The notes under the pieces: model-generated | The model's input: the letters and a program-made list of their open reading frames with translations, nothing else | Databases searched by the model: none | Told to the model about the DNA's origin: nothing | Shown: positions 47,015-58,797 of the stretch, one piece after another | How the letters are laid out: every line of letters starts with the position of its first letter | Numbering within the stretch: position 1 is the first letter of the stretch | Position numbers and translations under genes: made by a program | Assembly (NCBI GenBank): GCA_030765065.1 | Contig: CM060981.1 | Span: 231,267,152 to 231,331,151, forward strand | Direction: 5' to 3' | DNA length: 64,000 bases | From: Deroplatys truncata | Taxonomy: Eukaryota; Arthropoda; Insecta; Mantodea; Mantidae

Positions 47015-47510
47015 AAGCGAGATGGCTCCGGGATAACCTGTGAGGCTCGCATTCGGGAGATCCCGGGTTCGATTTCCGTTGGGCCGCCCACTCTGACTTT
47101 GGATTTTTTCCGGTTTTTCCTGGTTAGTAAGCGAATGCCAGGGTGGATTATATAATGCCGCGAATTTTCTTGTCGCCCACTTTCTGCCATGCCATTTCCT
47201 TATCATGTTTCAGGTCTAAGGATCAGGCGAGTGGATGGTGGTGGAGTTTGCTTTGAGGAATGGTCTACCCAGGCGTTCGAACCTCTCCGTGGTAAGAGAT
47301 AGGCCTCTGTGGGAGGTCCCGCTCACATCAGAATGTAATATCTGAGATGTTAGGGACCCCGCCTGCTCCAAGCTGCCATCCCGGATTTTGTCGCCTTCTG
47401 TGTCCTTCGCTTTATCCCTGCTCCTGAAGATTTCCAGAATCATAATAGGCCTTGATGTGCGCTTAAGTGCCGAAATCCTCCTCCTCTTCCTGATCACCAT
47501 CACCACAGTT
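47015..47510 (+). mobile_element. Long tRNA-headed SINE
   Basis: Head AAAGCGAGATGGCTCCGGG with B box CCGGGTTCGATTTCC. The body (GGTTTTTCCTGGTTAGTAAGCG, GCCGCGAATTTTCTTGTCGC) and GC-rich distal part match the family, to about 47510. Target duplication unclear. Confidence 0.8.
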
Positions 47511-48305
47511 ATAATCACTAGGCCCGGCATCATCAACTGTCCAGTAGTTCGATTCTGAGCGTGGTATTGACAGCCGTGCAGCGATATTGAGCAGGTAGAA
47601 GGTAGCGATATTGATATTTCACCGAAAATACATGTTTTGAGACCCCTGAATAAAAAAAGTATTTTTAGAAAAATGTCCGTGTGTGCCTGTGAACTCAAAA
47701 ACGAAATGTCGGATTACCAACCTTGGTATTTCAGTTTCAGTATCTTCCAAAGATGCGGCACGAATATTTTCAAAAAACATTCCCAACCACAAACTATCCT
47801 TTACATGGAGCATTTTTCAAATCTTTTTATTTTCTGAAAAAATGGCTAAATATTTTGATTAAAATATTATATATTAAAGACATTTACATGACAATAAAAT
47901 GTATATCTTGAGTTTTCTGAGAATTTTCAAGTTCTTTTAATTCGGAAGGAAATTAAATAATCTTGCATAACTGGTAAACGGTAAGTGAATACACGAAAAC
48001 GTACTGCACAAAAAATGAAGACCTCTTTTAAACATACAATTCATTACAATAGCTTTTTTGTGACATCAACCATTTCTGTGATATCCGTTATTAATGGTTC
48101 GAATTGTTCAATAATTGTTTTAAGTGCTGTCGATTTTCAGCTGTTTCTCGCGATGTCATGGAAAGCGTCCAATGGTATTTTGAGGCCGGTATACAGCATC
48201 CAGTTCTAAAACAATTGACTGTCGCTATTTCCTTTGTATGTATAATGAAATGTGTGAGGCAGCTATTTCTGGAAAGATTTATCAGTATTATAATGAAATA
48301 GATAG

Positions 48306-50106
48306 AAAAAAATCTGATGTGTTACACTCACATGACTTTCTCTACTCTTGTACAATCTATTTTTACAAACGCCTATTCTCCATATGCTTCATATTAATCG
48401 AGATATCGAGATGTCAATCTTATTTGTAATTTTCTTGTAGATGCAAGGGGAATATGGTAGCTTTTAAGCGATAGTCAAATATTTTATCGCTGGTTGCTAT
48501 GTGGCGCATTCCATTCTCTTTGCATGTCCAGGACATAAAAAAAAAATCTGATGTGTTACACTCACATGACTTTCTCTACTCTTGTACAATCTAATTTTAC
48601 AAACGCTTATTCTCCATATGGTTCATGTTAATCGAGATATCGAGATGTCAATCTTATTGGTAATTTTCTTGTAGATGCAAGGGAAATATGGTAGCTTTTA
48701 AGCGATAGTCAAATATTTTAACGCTGGTTGCTATGTGGCGCATTCCATTCTCTTTGCATGTCCAGGACATAAAAAAAATGAATAACGAATGTGAGAAAAA
48801 GTATAAGTATTGTAAAATTTAAGGAAATAACAAGCAATATCTCGAAAACGGTTCACTCAACAAAAGAAATGTATATGACATAAGTTGTGTATTTTAACGC
48901 GATCTACATTTTTTGTGTAGTAAAATTTTGTCTATCTCTTATGGTTTACCAGTTATGCAAAAGTCGTTCACAATGAAGAATACTTTTGGAGACATTCCCA
49001 GAAAATTCGAGATATACATTTCATTTCTCATGACATTATCTTAAACATATGATATTTTCATCAAAATCGTTAGAGCCATTTTTGAGAAAATTAAAATTTT
49101 CGAAAAATGTTCCATGTAAAGGGTAGTCTGGGGTGGGGGGATTTTCTTGAAAACCTTCGTGTCGCATCTCTGGAAGATACTGAACCTAAATACCAAGTTT
49201 GGTGCTTATCTGAGTGTTCGTTTTTGAGTTATGCTGTTCACAGACACACACACAGACACACACACACACAGACACACAGACACACACACGGACATGTTTC
49301 CAAAAATGCTTTTTTTGGATTCAGGAGGTCTCAAAACATGTATTTCCGGTGAAATCTCGGTATCGAATTTTTGGGTGGAATGCAATACTTCCCCTACTTA
49401 CTATACGTAGTAGAGAAAGTAATGAATAACGAATTTGAGAAAAAGTATAAGTATTGGAAAATTTAAGGAAATAACAAGCAATATCTCGAAAACGGTTCAC
49501 TCAAGAAAAGAAATGTATATGATATAAGTTGTGTATTTTAACGCGATCTACATTTTTTGTGTAGTAAAATTTTGTCTATCTCTTATGGTTTACCAGTTAT
49601 GCAAAAGTCGTTCATAATGAAGAATACTTTTGGAGACATTCCCAGAAAATTCGAGATATACATTTCATTTCTCATGACATTATCTTAAACATATGATATT
49701 TTCATCAAAATCGTTAGAGCCATTTTTGAGAAAATTAAAATTTTCGAAAAATGTTCCATGTAAAGGGTAGTCTGGGGTGGGGGGATTTTCTTGAAAATCT
49801 TCATGTCGCATCCCTGGAAGATACTGAACGCAAATACCAAGTTTGGTGTTTATCCGACTGTTAGTTTTTGAGTTATGCTGTTCACAGACACACACACACA
49901 CACACAGACACACACACAGACACACACACACACACAGACACACACACAGACACACACACACAGACACACACACGGACATGTTTCCAAAAATGCTTTTTTT
50001 GGATTCAGGAGGCCTCAAAACATGTATTTCCGGTGAAATCTCGGTATCGAATTTTTGGGTGGAATGCAATACTTCCCCTACTTACTATACGTAGTAGAGA
50101 AAGTAA
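48306..50106 (-). mobile_element. HINE-like subfamily A copy, middle layer
   Basis: 48306-48540 and 49423-50106 join as one copy. The left part ends GTCCAGGACATAAAA and the right part begins ATGAATAACGAATTTG, which are adjacent in uninterrupted copies (for example near 48770). The long CAGACACACA array is at 49885-49975. Confidence 0.92.
48541..49422 (-). mobile_element. HINE-like subfamily A copy, innermost layer
   Basis: A full-length 882-bp copy with intact hairpin (ATGTG-TTACACT-CACAT) and 5' palindrome. It is inserted in the A-run of GGACATAAAAAAAATG of the middle copy. Similarity to its host is very high, indicating recent activity or conversion. It defines the element ends exactly. 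Confidence 0.93.
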
Positions 50107-50196
50107 TAAACTTTCGCAAAAATAATAATCACCACTAATAAGCGATAGAGGGTAGAGAAAGTCGCGTGAATGTAACGCATGAGATTTTTTCATTTG

Positions 50197-50644
50197 TGTT
50201 AAATTGCCAAAAATACTTTTTTGGAAATTATAAAGTTTGTCCCTACTATTTAAATACAGCTGAGAGCTCCGAAATCTGCCGCAGCGTTACAGATGTATGA
50301 AATGCAAATATCTCGTATTGAGTTCAAATTTTCCTTTGAGATTAGTCAGTAAGTTTTAATTGTTTGGTATTTGACTGAAAAGTCAGCTATCAAGTCTGAG
50401 GAACGAGTGCTGTAAGACGTGTTTTTTCTCAGTTCCCGAGTGAGAGGTGCAAAGGAATGAGCACACTTCGAATCAGACAAGTTAATTTGCAATGATTTAC
50501 TGAATGTGAATGTCAAGTCCATTTAGAGTAGAAAGCTGAATGCTAGTATAATACCTGACATATTTACAGTCTAGCTGTTTAAACTATCAAACAGGATCTG
50601 CAGGGGCATTCACGTGAATATCATATGGCGCATGTTACGTGCAG
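50197..50644. other. Unassigned sequence
   Basis: No recognised feature. Confidence 0.3.
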
Positions 50645-51176
50645 CCTTACCTAGTAGTGTGCGACTCGCATTCGGGAGGTCCCGGGCTCGATCTCCGGCA
50701 CACTCTGACCCATGGGTTTTTCGTGGTTTCCTGAATCGGAGGGCAAATGCCGGGGAGGTTTATCTTCTACCATGACTCTCCTGCCTCTCAGTTCCTGTAC
50801 CCACCATCTTCCTTGTCATCTGCTTCAGGATTGTAGGACCCGGCGACGGTGTTCGGAGGGTTGCGGCTGGGCGGTGTGCGCGCTGTGAAGGTTGCTTCCC
50901 TGGCGTCGCTGCGGAACTGCTCAGTTAGTACCCACCACCAGGTGCTCTCGGGCGGGCACCCCTTCGGAGTACTCTTTGTGTGCGAGTCCGGGCGACGTTG
51001 GATGCTTTCAATCTGGAAACGTTAGGGACACCGCCCATGCTTGCGCCCATTGTCATCCGAATCTGGTTGCCCTTCGGTTCTCTCCCATCATCCCTCCCTC
51101 CCAGGGGGCACGGTAGAAGCAAAAGGGGCACTGTGGCCTACTTGCAGTGCTCTGTCCCGGTTTCGGGGGACCGTAC
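50645..51176 (+). mobile_element. Long SINE, first of a tandem pair
   Basis: Head fragment TACCTAGTAGTGTGCGACTC with B box CCGGGCTCGATCTCC. The body includes CCCATGGGTTTTTCGTGG, TCTACCATGACTCTCC and CTGCTCAGTTAGTACC, ending TGTCCCGGTTTCGGGGG. This subtype matches the one at 60818. A second SINE follows without a gap. Confidence 0.8.
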
Positions 51177-51660
51177 CAAGCGAGATTGCTCCTCGGTAAC
51201 TTATGAGGCTCGCATTCGGGAGGTCCAGGGTTCAATTCCCGTCGATCACCCACTCTGACCTTCGGTTTTTCGCGGTTTTCCTTGGTCGTTAGACGAACAT
51301 TGTGGCGTCTCATCTGTCACGATTTCCTTTCCATCATTTGTCTTTCATTCCGTTTTCTTCTCATCTTTCAGGTGTACTTCCAGGTTTCGTGGCGTACGGC
51401 GGTGCGGACAGATGGGCTTGCTCAAAGAAAAGGGTACTCCTTATGGACACTAGACGGTTGCTTGGTTGACGGGTCGTTGATCGCCCTCTGTGGGCAGCTC
51501 CAGTAATGGGACGTGTGGAAGTGTGAGGCACTCAACGTGTCTCTGTGGCCTGTCGCCGGTAGCCTCCTGTAGTTTCTTCACTTACTCCTGGTAGCCCAAT
51601 AGATCGTAAGTCACAGTGTATGAGGTTTCACCATCTGTGTGTAGCCTTTGTGAGCAAATT
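51177..51660 (+). mobile_element. Long SINE, second of a tandem pair
   Basis: Head CCAAGCGAGATTGCTCC with B box CAGGGTTCAATTCCC; body CACTCTGACCTTCGG, CTTTCAGGTGTACTTCCAGG and GGACAGATGGGC. Its subtype resembles 14260 and 52428 rather than its upstream neighbour, so the pair is two insertions or a dimer, not a duplication. Confidence 0.8.
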
Positions 51661-52417
51661 GATTCTGGTAATTAGGATTTAAGCTCCAAATGTGTATGGC
51701 ACATGCACATGCTTACTCTTGCATGCTGCAGGGGCTTAAATTACTCTGTAGGTACTTATTCCTGAAATGCTCTCAGCTACCTGGATTGATACTTTAAGAC
51801 TGACTTGTTAGGGATAGTTGTTGGTTCGGAGTTCGAGCTAAGTCGTACTCAAGGAGAGCAGGAGGTGGTTTTAGACACTAAGTCCAAAGAAGAGAGAAGA
51901 ACAACATTTATTAAAAGAACTGACGTAGTGTCGTGTAGAGCTCTCTTGGTCCCATGCACTTGCCTCTTTTAGGACTATTTATACAATTCTAAAGACAAGT
52001 AAGGAGGGCGGAGATTTTACCAACAAATAGTTGCATAGTTTATATATTGGAATATTCAAGAATGTTCTAGAAAAATATTACATAATATTTTTTATAGGAA
52101 CACACATACACGTACTAACTCCAAGTTCCTGGCTGGAAGTTTAACCTCTTGACCTAGTTGTTTGAACAGTATGGCCTTGTGATGAGTGATATAACCTTTT
52201 CCTTGCGTAAGAGACCAGACTTGAATATACAATATTTAGTGTCTTCAATTGTTATTTCCTAACACTGATATGATATTCACACATAGGTACGTATTAAATT
52301 CCTGAAGTATCTTCAATGTGTCCAAAGTTCATGAAATTGAAACCAGAAGGATAGGCGGGAGTTCTCACCTTAACTAGTTCAGCTCAGCTAAACTAAATTC
52401 TTAGCAATAATTTTAAT
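51661..52417. other. Unassigned sequence
   Basis: No long frame or repeat seen between SINEs. Confidence 0.3.
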
Positions 52418-52427
52418 AGAGCAATAA

Positions 52428-52811
52428 AACAAGCGAGAGGGTAACCTGTGAGGCTCGCATTCGGGAGCTCCGGGTTCGTCTCTCGTCGTCCGCCCACTCC
52501 CTTAGATTTTCGTGGTTTTCCCTGGTCGGTAGGCGAATATTGGGATGACTTCTCATCTATTACGATTTCCGTTCCATCATTTCCTTTTCATTCCGTTTTC
52601 TTCTTTTCAAGAGCCCTGCTAGGTCTCGTGGCATATGGCGGTGCCGGACAGATGTCACGGACGCTTGCTCGAGGCAGCTCCAGTAGTGGGCCTGTAGCCT
52701 CCTGTGGTTCCTTCACTTAATCCCTTCCTCCTGAGGGTGGTAGTCGAAGCAGATCTCACATAGATCATAGTGCACGAGGTGTCCCCCTCTGTTGTACACC
52801 CTATACCCTAT
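52428..52811 (+). mobile_element. Long SINE, internally deleted
   Basis: Starts AACAAGCGAGAGGGTAACC; B box CCGGGTTCGTCTCTC. A perfect 10-bp duplication AGAGCAATAA (52418-52427 and 52812-52821) bounds 384 bp. About 100 bp present in sister copies between GGACGCTTGCTC and CCTGTAGCCTCC are missing. Confidence 0.85.
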
Positions 52812-52917
52812 AGAGCAATAATATTCACTGTTGTGATAAATGCTACTAACGTGTATTTCCAGGTTCAATTTTTGTTACTTGATAAATCAAAATTCAACCA
52901 TTGAGTTGTTGAAAATC

Positions 52918-53170
52918 TTCTTATCTCTTCCAACCTAACGCTTCGTTTGATGTTATTTTAGGTAGTCTTTGTTTACGGTTTACTTTTAACTCTTGTTTGA
53001 CTTCCATATTTCCTTTGTGTTCTGTTCTTTGATAACCAGCAACTTTTCTAAGGAATATAATTTCAGCTATTTGATTTTCTGTCTGAACCTTTGTGCTAAA
53101 GCTCCTTGTACATGATGAAATTTTTGTCAAATTCAGTACTTTACAAGACTTTTCAAGAGCTGTCACAACT
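52918..53170 (-). pseudogene. LINE reverse-transcriptase C-terminal fragment
   Basis: The minus-strand frame reads IAEIIFLRKVAGYQRTEHKG followed by MEVKQELKV, the conserved block after the RT domain in CR1/Jockey-like LINEs (usually FLR-VAGY-DHxRN-IRxEL). Nothing else of the element is adjacent. Confidence 0.65.
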
Positions 53171-53339
53171 TTATAACTTCACAACCTTTCTTGTCAAATT
53201 GCTTCCAGTACTTTTAGTCTTGAAAGCAAATGACATGCTCTAAACGGTCAAAGATTTGACAATGACATGATAGCTTTGGCCAATGAAATGTGAGTATTTA
53301 GAGTGTGTCACGAAATCTGCAACATGGCTGAAAGAGAAA

Positions 53340-54248
53340 AAAAATCTGATGTGTTACACTCACATGACTTTCTCTACTCTTGTACAAACTATTTATACAA
53401 ACACTTATTCTCCATCTATTTCATATTAATCGAGATAAACATTTGCAGACTCTATCTTATTGCTAATTTTCTGGTAGATGTAAGGGGAATATATATTTAC
53501 AAGGGCAATATAGAAATACAGTAGCCTTTAAGCACATACATATCTCTTAATAGTTGGTTGCTAGGTGCAGCACTATTCCCTTTGCCACAGATTAATACTC
53601 TTTGCATATCCAAGACAAAAAAATGAATAACGAATTCCCATTTGAGAAAATAAGTATTGAAAAATTTAAGGGAATAACAAGCGATATCTCGAAAATGGTT
53701 CACTCAACAACAAAACTGTATATGACATAAATTGTGTATTTTAACGCGATCTACATCTTTTGTGTAGTAAAATTTTGTCTATCTCTCATGGTTTACCAGT
53801 TTACCAAACGTCGTTCACAATGAAGAATACTTTTCGAGACATTCCCAGAAAATTCAAGATATACATTTTATTTGTCATAAAAATATCTTAAACATATGAT
53901 ATTTTAATCAAAATCGTTAGAGCCATTTTTGAGAAAATTAAAATTTTCGAAAAATCTTCCATGTAAAGGGTACTCTGGAGTGGGGGGATTTTCTTGAAAA
54001 CCTTTGTGTCGCATCTCTGGAAGATACGGAACCTAAATACCAAGTTTGGTGTTTATCCGACCGTTCGTTTATGAGTTATGCTGTTCACAGACAGACACAC
54101 AGACACACACATGGACATGTTTCCAAAAATGCTTTTTTTGGATTCAGGGGATCTCAAAACATATATTTCCGGTGAAATCTCGGTATCGAAATTTTGGGTG
54201 GAATACAATACTTCCCCTACTTACTATACGTAGTAGAGAAAGTAAAAA
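53340..54248 (-). mobile_element. HINE-like element, subvariant with extra block
   Basis: Full copy from AAAATCTGATGTG to GTAGAGAAAGTAAAAATG. It carries an extra segment (ATTTACAAGGGCAATATAG, AGATTAATACTCTTTGC) not found in ordinary A copies but shared with 62074-62751, so these two form a subvariant. Confidence 0.9.
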
Positions 54249-54739
54249 TGTCTACCCGACCAAGGTATGTCATATGCGAACTGATTAGGTTATACATAAG
54301 CTGGCCATGTGTGTACGTAGAGGGCTCCGTGGATTACCACAAGATGAAGCAGATGAAGACATATGAAGAAATAATTGTCAAGCAGATTTCCGAACTAAGT
54401 ATACATTAATGCAACGTTATACAGTATGGTTAACCTATCAGTTGGTGTTATTTCCATTGTATTCCACAGCTGTAATGTGATTTCATTGGATATAATATGT
54501 GAAAGTGCTACATAACATTAGCAAAGAACAATATTTCATTGCAAATTGTTACACTCTGACGCAAATAGTAAATTCCTTTGCGCGTGGTAAATTATCGGTG
54601 TGTTCTGAAGAGTTTCAGTTTGTTGAAGAGACAACTTGTAAGTACACATTTATGAATTATCAAGTCTTACCAGGTCTCGTCAAGTCTTGTCCAATATTTT
54701 CACACATTAAAAATGTTTGACAATTTATCTTATAAGCTC
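54249..54739. other. Unassigned sequence
   Basis: A 73-codon frame (54499-54720) without recognisable motif. It could be decayed LINE sequence given the neighbour. Confidence 0.3.
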
Positions 54740-55210
54740 TTGAATTGAAAAAAATCTGAGCATGTACAAAGGGCTTTAGAGCCCAAATTTCACTATTGTA
54801 TAAACATTTTGGAAGGCTATTCTTTCATATACTTTAATTAATGCTTCTCTGCTTCTGTAATTGTTTAAAAACAGATAGTATAATTTACAGGTATGTCTAA
54901 ATAGGTTAATTTTAATATCTTGATCTTCCATATAAGATGAGTTGTAATCTTTTACTGCCTAAATCTATTTTAGCACTTTAACGTGTTTTCCCTTCAGTTT
55001 TACTTTTGTTCTTATATCCAAAACATTTAAGTTACAATTTGCGGCATGAAGGCTGAAGGTAAATGCTGATAGTTGAAGATCCTCTTCTATTTCCGCAAGT
55101 AATACCTGGTTAACTACGTTTAAACATCGGGGCAGAGAAATAGTACACATTGAAAATTTCCTATGTAAAAACTCAAAGCAGTTAGTCGATTTTGTAACAT
55201 TATTTAGCAT
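54740..55210 (-). pseudogene. LINE reverse-transcriptase fragment
   Basis: The minus strand reads IEEDLQLSAFTFSLHAANCN, LNVLDIRTKVKLKGKH, then after stops EDQDIKINLFRHTCKLYY and REALIKVYERIAFQ. This order is the thumb region of CR1/Jockey-like LINEs (DLQ...KTKVMAFKGK...FRYMCGTI...KFYKxMA). Heavily decayed. Confidence 0.6.
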
Positions 55211-55213
55211 AAA

Positions 55214-56053
55214 AATCTGATGTGTTACACTCACATGACTTTCTCTACTCCTGTAGAAACTATTTTTACAAACGCTTATTCTCCATATGCTTCATGTTAA
55301 TCGAGATGTTAATCTTATTGCTAATTTTCTTGTAGATGCAAGGGGAATGTGGTAGGTTTTAAGCGATAGTCAAGTCTTTTAAGAGCTGGTTGCTATGTGG
55401 CGCATTCCATTCTCTTTGCATGTCCAGGAAATAAAAAAATGAATAACGAATTTGAGAAAAAGTATAAGTATTGGAAAATTTAAGGGAGTAACAAGCAATA
55501 TTTCTAAAATGGTTCACTCAACAACAAAAATGTGTATGACATAAATTGTGTATTTTAACGCGATCTACAATTTTTGTGCAGTAAAATTTTGTCTATGTCT
55601 TATGGTTTACCAGTTATGCAAAAGTCGTTCAAAATGAAGAATACTTTTGGAGACATTCCCAGAAAATTCGGGATATACATTTCATTTGTCATGAAAGTAT
55701 CTTAAACATATGATATTTTAATCAAAATCGTTAGAGCCATTTCTGAGAAAATTAAAATTTTCGAAAAATGTTCCATGTAAAGGGTAATGGGGTGGGGGGA
55801 TTTTCTTGAAAACCTTCGTGTCGCATCTCTGGAAGATACTGAACCTAAATACCAAGTTTGGTGTTTATCCGACTACTCGTTTCTGAGTTATGCTGTTCAC
55901 AGACACACAGACACACACACGGACATGTTTCCAAAAATGTTTTTTTTTTTTGGATTCAGGGCGTCTCAAAACATGTGTTTCCAGTATCGGAATCGGATTT
56001 TTGGGTGGAATACAATACTTCCCCTAGTTACTATACGTAGTAGAGAAAGTAAA
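55214..56053 (-). mobile_element. HINE-like element, full length
   Basis: From AAAAATCTGATGTG to GTAGAGAAAGTAAAAATG, about 840 bp; short CA array and a small deletion in the block before the 5' palindrome (TTTCCAGTATCGGAATCGG). Directly abuts the LINE fragment. Confidence 0.9.
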
Positions 56054-56094
56054 AATGTTAGTATAGGAAGCTCAAAGCCCTTTTTCTTCGGAAC

Positions 56095-56137
<43 letters not shown>
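56095..56137. repeat. (AAT)n microsatellite
   Basis: About 14 uninterrupted AAT units 40 bp past a HINE-like 5' end. A (TTTC)n run lies at 56381-56410. Confidence 0.95.
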
Positions 56138-56608
56138 CTATGTATTGGGTGTTATTTCATTCCAAATCCAAGGAATAGTTCTTGATCTTTCCATTTTCCG
56201 CTTGGACGCCGTTGGTAAAATGGGTGGTCTACTCTTGCATGTGCCTCATGAATACATTAACTTCCAGATTTAATATTTTAAGTCACAGTCAAAGAATTAC
56301 TAGTGTTATTGAAGAGAGTATAAAATTTATTAAACATCTTGAATGAGCAGCGATTACTTTTTCCTTCTTCTATATATCTATCTTTCTTTCTTTCTTTCTT
56401 CCTTCCTTTTGTGTGTCTATTTCTTTTTAACTTCTTCTACCTGTGGTAGAATAAAGCAGATGTTGTATTCACTCCAAAAATTCAGATATTCTTGGTCATC
56501 TAAATGAGAGGGGTTATGGGACACGTATATGTGCTGATATCTCCAAAAGAAACAAAATATAAAGAGATATCCATACCCATTGGCAATTGTTTGAGTTCTG
56601 CCAGTACC
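56138..56608. other. Unassigned sequence
   Basis: Holds a (CTTT)n run and nothing else recognised. Confidence 0.3.
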
Positions 56609-56610
56609 TA

Positions 56611-56952
56611 CAGGGTGGACCATTTAAGTTGAGACTGTACAATATCTCCATAACTAAGTGTTGTAGAAAGAAATATCTTTAATAAAAGTTGCTTGATGTT
56701 ATGGGGGAATGTAAGTGGAGGGCATTGAGATGGTCATTTTATGGTCAATTCAATTTGACCCTAATTGTAGGTTCCCATTTAAAAAAAATTAAATTTACCA
56801 TAAAATGACTATCATAATTTCCTCCAAACAAACCAGGACTAATTGTATTTACTTTCCCCCATAATATCAAGCAATTATTATTCAAGACATTTATTCCTAC
56901 AACGCTTAGTTTTGGAGATACTGTACCGTTTCAGCTTAAATGGTCCACCCTG
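56611..56952. mobile_element. Foldback MITE, copy 2, 342 bp
   Basis: Left CAGGGTGGACCATTTAAG and right CTTAAATGGTCCACCCTG are perfectly inverted, and pairing continues for about 140 bp per arm with GTTGCTTGATRTTATGGGGG inside. TA at 56609-56610 and 56953-56954 is the target duplication. It retains cleaner ends than copy 1 at 41988. Confidence 0.93.
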
Positions 56953-56954
56953 TA

Positions 56955-57387
56955 TAATGACATTTTTAATCATGTGCGACAGTAATGGCATTTTAATGCT
57001 TTATTATGTTACTCAAGATAAACTAATAAAATGTTTCTCTCCTATTAATACAATTCTCTTTCATAGCCACGTTCTATTGGACACTCATATTAAATGTTCA
57101 AAATAAGCTCCGCCCTGATCTGCACTCACCGTAACTCTCATTAGGCCTTCCGGCACCCACCGCAGTGTAGAAGTCGAAGAGGCACTTACTGCTCTAAATC
57201 TGATGATGAAGTAACGTAGATAAATCGTGGTAAACGCGGTTTCTGTACAAACTGTCCATGAGTGTAACATCGAGATCTACTATCCATCTACTGAGATAAT
57301 AATATCCTGTTTAGTATCCGCCGGGCCTGGAGTGCCGTGTATGCGGGATGGTCATTTTGCTGAAAGAGCATACAGGTATAGGTTATT
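56955..57387. other. Unassigned sequence
   Basis: No recognised element; frames are short. Confidence 0.3.
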
Positions 57388-57526
57388 AAACGGAAGGTGA
57401 CACTCCAGGAGGAAGAGATGAGGTGAAGGAACCACAGGAGGCTATAGGCCGTAGGCAGACAGGCCACACAGACGCGCGGAAGCCTCTAACATTTCCAAGC
57501 TTGCAGACCCGCCCCACTACTGTGAG
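57388..57526 (-). mobile_element. SINE 3' fragment
   Basis: The minus strand reads the distal end of the long SINE (CCGCGCGTCTGTGTGGCC, TATAGCCTCCTGTGGTTCC, ending TCCTGGAGTG). It is truncated where the LTR-like repeat begins at 57527. Confidence 0.7.
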
Positions 57527-58240
57527 GCAGTATTTTTAACACTTGAATTATATAATATGTAAATTCAATAACAACCCGCCTTGAAACAATATGTATGTAA
57601 TAATTTATAAAAATGTATGTAACAGTCATTCCAAATGCTTATATTATTGTAAACATGTTTAATAATGTTATGTGAATGCATTATGTAATTTAATAGTGTA
57701 AGAGCTGTGAGAATAATAAGTTTAACGTTGCTAACAATGAGGTAACAATGAAGTAGCCTTGAGGCAATAATGAGTTTGAGAGTTTAAATGTTACTAGTCA
57801 TGATTAGAGCAACGATAATGTAAATCTTGTGACAGAATAAAAATTGGCCAACCAATAGCCAGAAAAAGCTTTAATTAAATGCAGGTATTCTATTGAACTA
57901 GGATTAGCCAATTACAGACTTGAAATACAGAAGCTTACGGGTTTTGACGGTTGAAATATGTTCAGTTGCCGGCAGACCTTGGTAGTGACCGGATGGAAGA
58001 TGTGTTCTCTAAAGAAATATTACGTATTCGTGTGAATCGTAAAATATGTATATGTTAACAAAGTGCAAGTATTAAATAATCTCACAGCCCTTAATATCAG
58101 TGTAGTGCTATTTAATTTGTGTCATGGATTAATAAAAAGAAGTGAATTTAAACTTAAAATCTGTGTAAGCCTACATTCTTGTCGCACCACGCCCTGTCTA
58201 AGAGATACGTGACTCTAAAACAATGCTGAAGCAGCCGAGG
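57527..58240 (+). mobile_element. LTR-like repeat, copy 2
   Basis: Colinear with 46043-46765 with small gaps: TGAGGCAGTATTTTTAACACTT start, GTTCAGTTG, GGATGGAAGATGTGTTCTC, GATTAATAAAAAGAAGTG and GAAGCAGCCGAGGC end. Similarity continues a little beyond the proposed end. Confidence 0.5.
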
Positions 58241-58504
58241 CAGAAACAAACATAAATAATATCTATAGAACCAGTTTAATAACAATAATTAATAATACTT
58301 TTTAAAGTTTGAGTGTAACAACAAAAATACATCTTCAAATCGGCTTCTCATACGTAACAGCTTATTACGTAACAAACAATCTTCTTCAAAAATTTACGTC
58401 CATACGTGGAGAGAAATAAATAAACTCCAAGAACAATGCTACTTCAAGTTTGTCTTCCCAAGCGTGTGGCTAATAAATTACGTAAACAATAATAACTTTT
58501 TCAA

Positions 58505-58797
58505 CTGGAGCCGCCCACAAATCAAGCAGCCCTCTGGTGACCACGGGTAATGCTCTTTCCACTGAGCACGCACCGCCAAACCCTAGAAGTACACCTGAAA
58601 GATGAGAAGGAAACGGATTGAAAGGGAAATGATGATAAGGAAATCGTGGTAGAGAAGAAACCACCCCAGCATTCGTCTGCTGATACCGGGGAAACCACAA
58701 AAAACCCATAGGTCAGAGAGAGCGGTCGCCGGGATCCGAACCGGGACCTCCGAATGCGAGTCGCAAACGTTACCGCGGCGCCACCTCGTTCGGTTGC
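58505..58797 (-). mobile_element. Long SINE, 3'-truncated or deleted
   Basis: The minus-strand head reads CCGAACGAGGTGGCGCC with B box CGGTTCGGATCCC. The body begins CTGACCTATGGGTTTTTTGTGG and stops early near 58505, where the last part is unlike other copies. Confidence 0.75.

Larger units (their letters stand above)
47600..50196 (+). mobile_element. HINE-like subfamily B copy, outermost of a triple nest
   Basis: It consists of 47600-48305 and 50107-50196. The left part stops within its 3' region at ATAATGAAATAGATAG. The remainder, ending GGGTAGAGAAAGTCGCGTG and ATGAGATTTTTT, resumes after two further copies. Its 5' terminal palindrome is missing (it starts at GATATTTCACCG). Confidence 0.8.
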
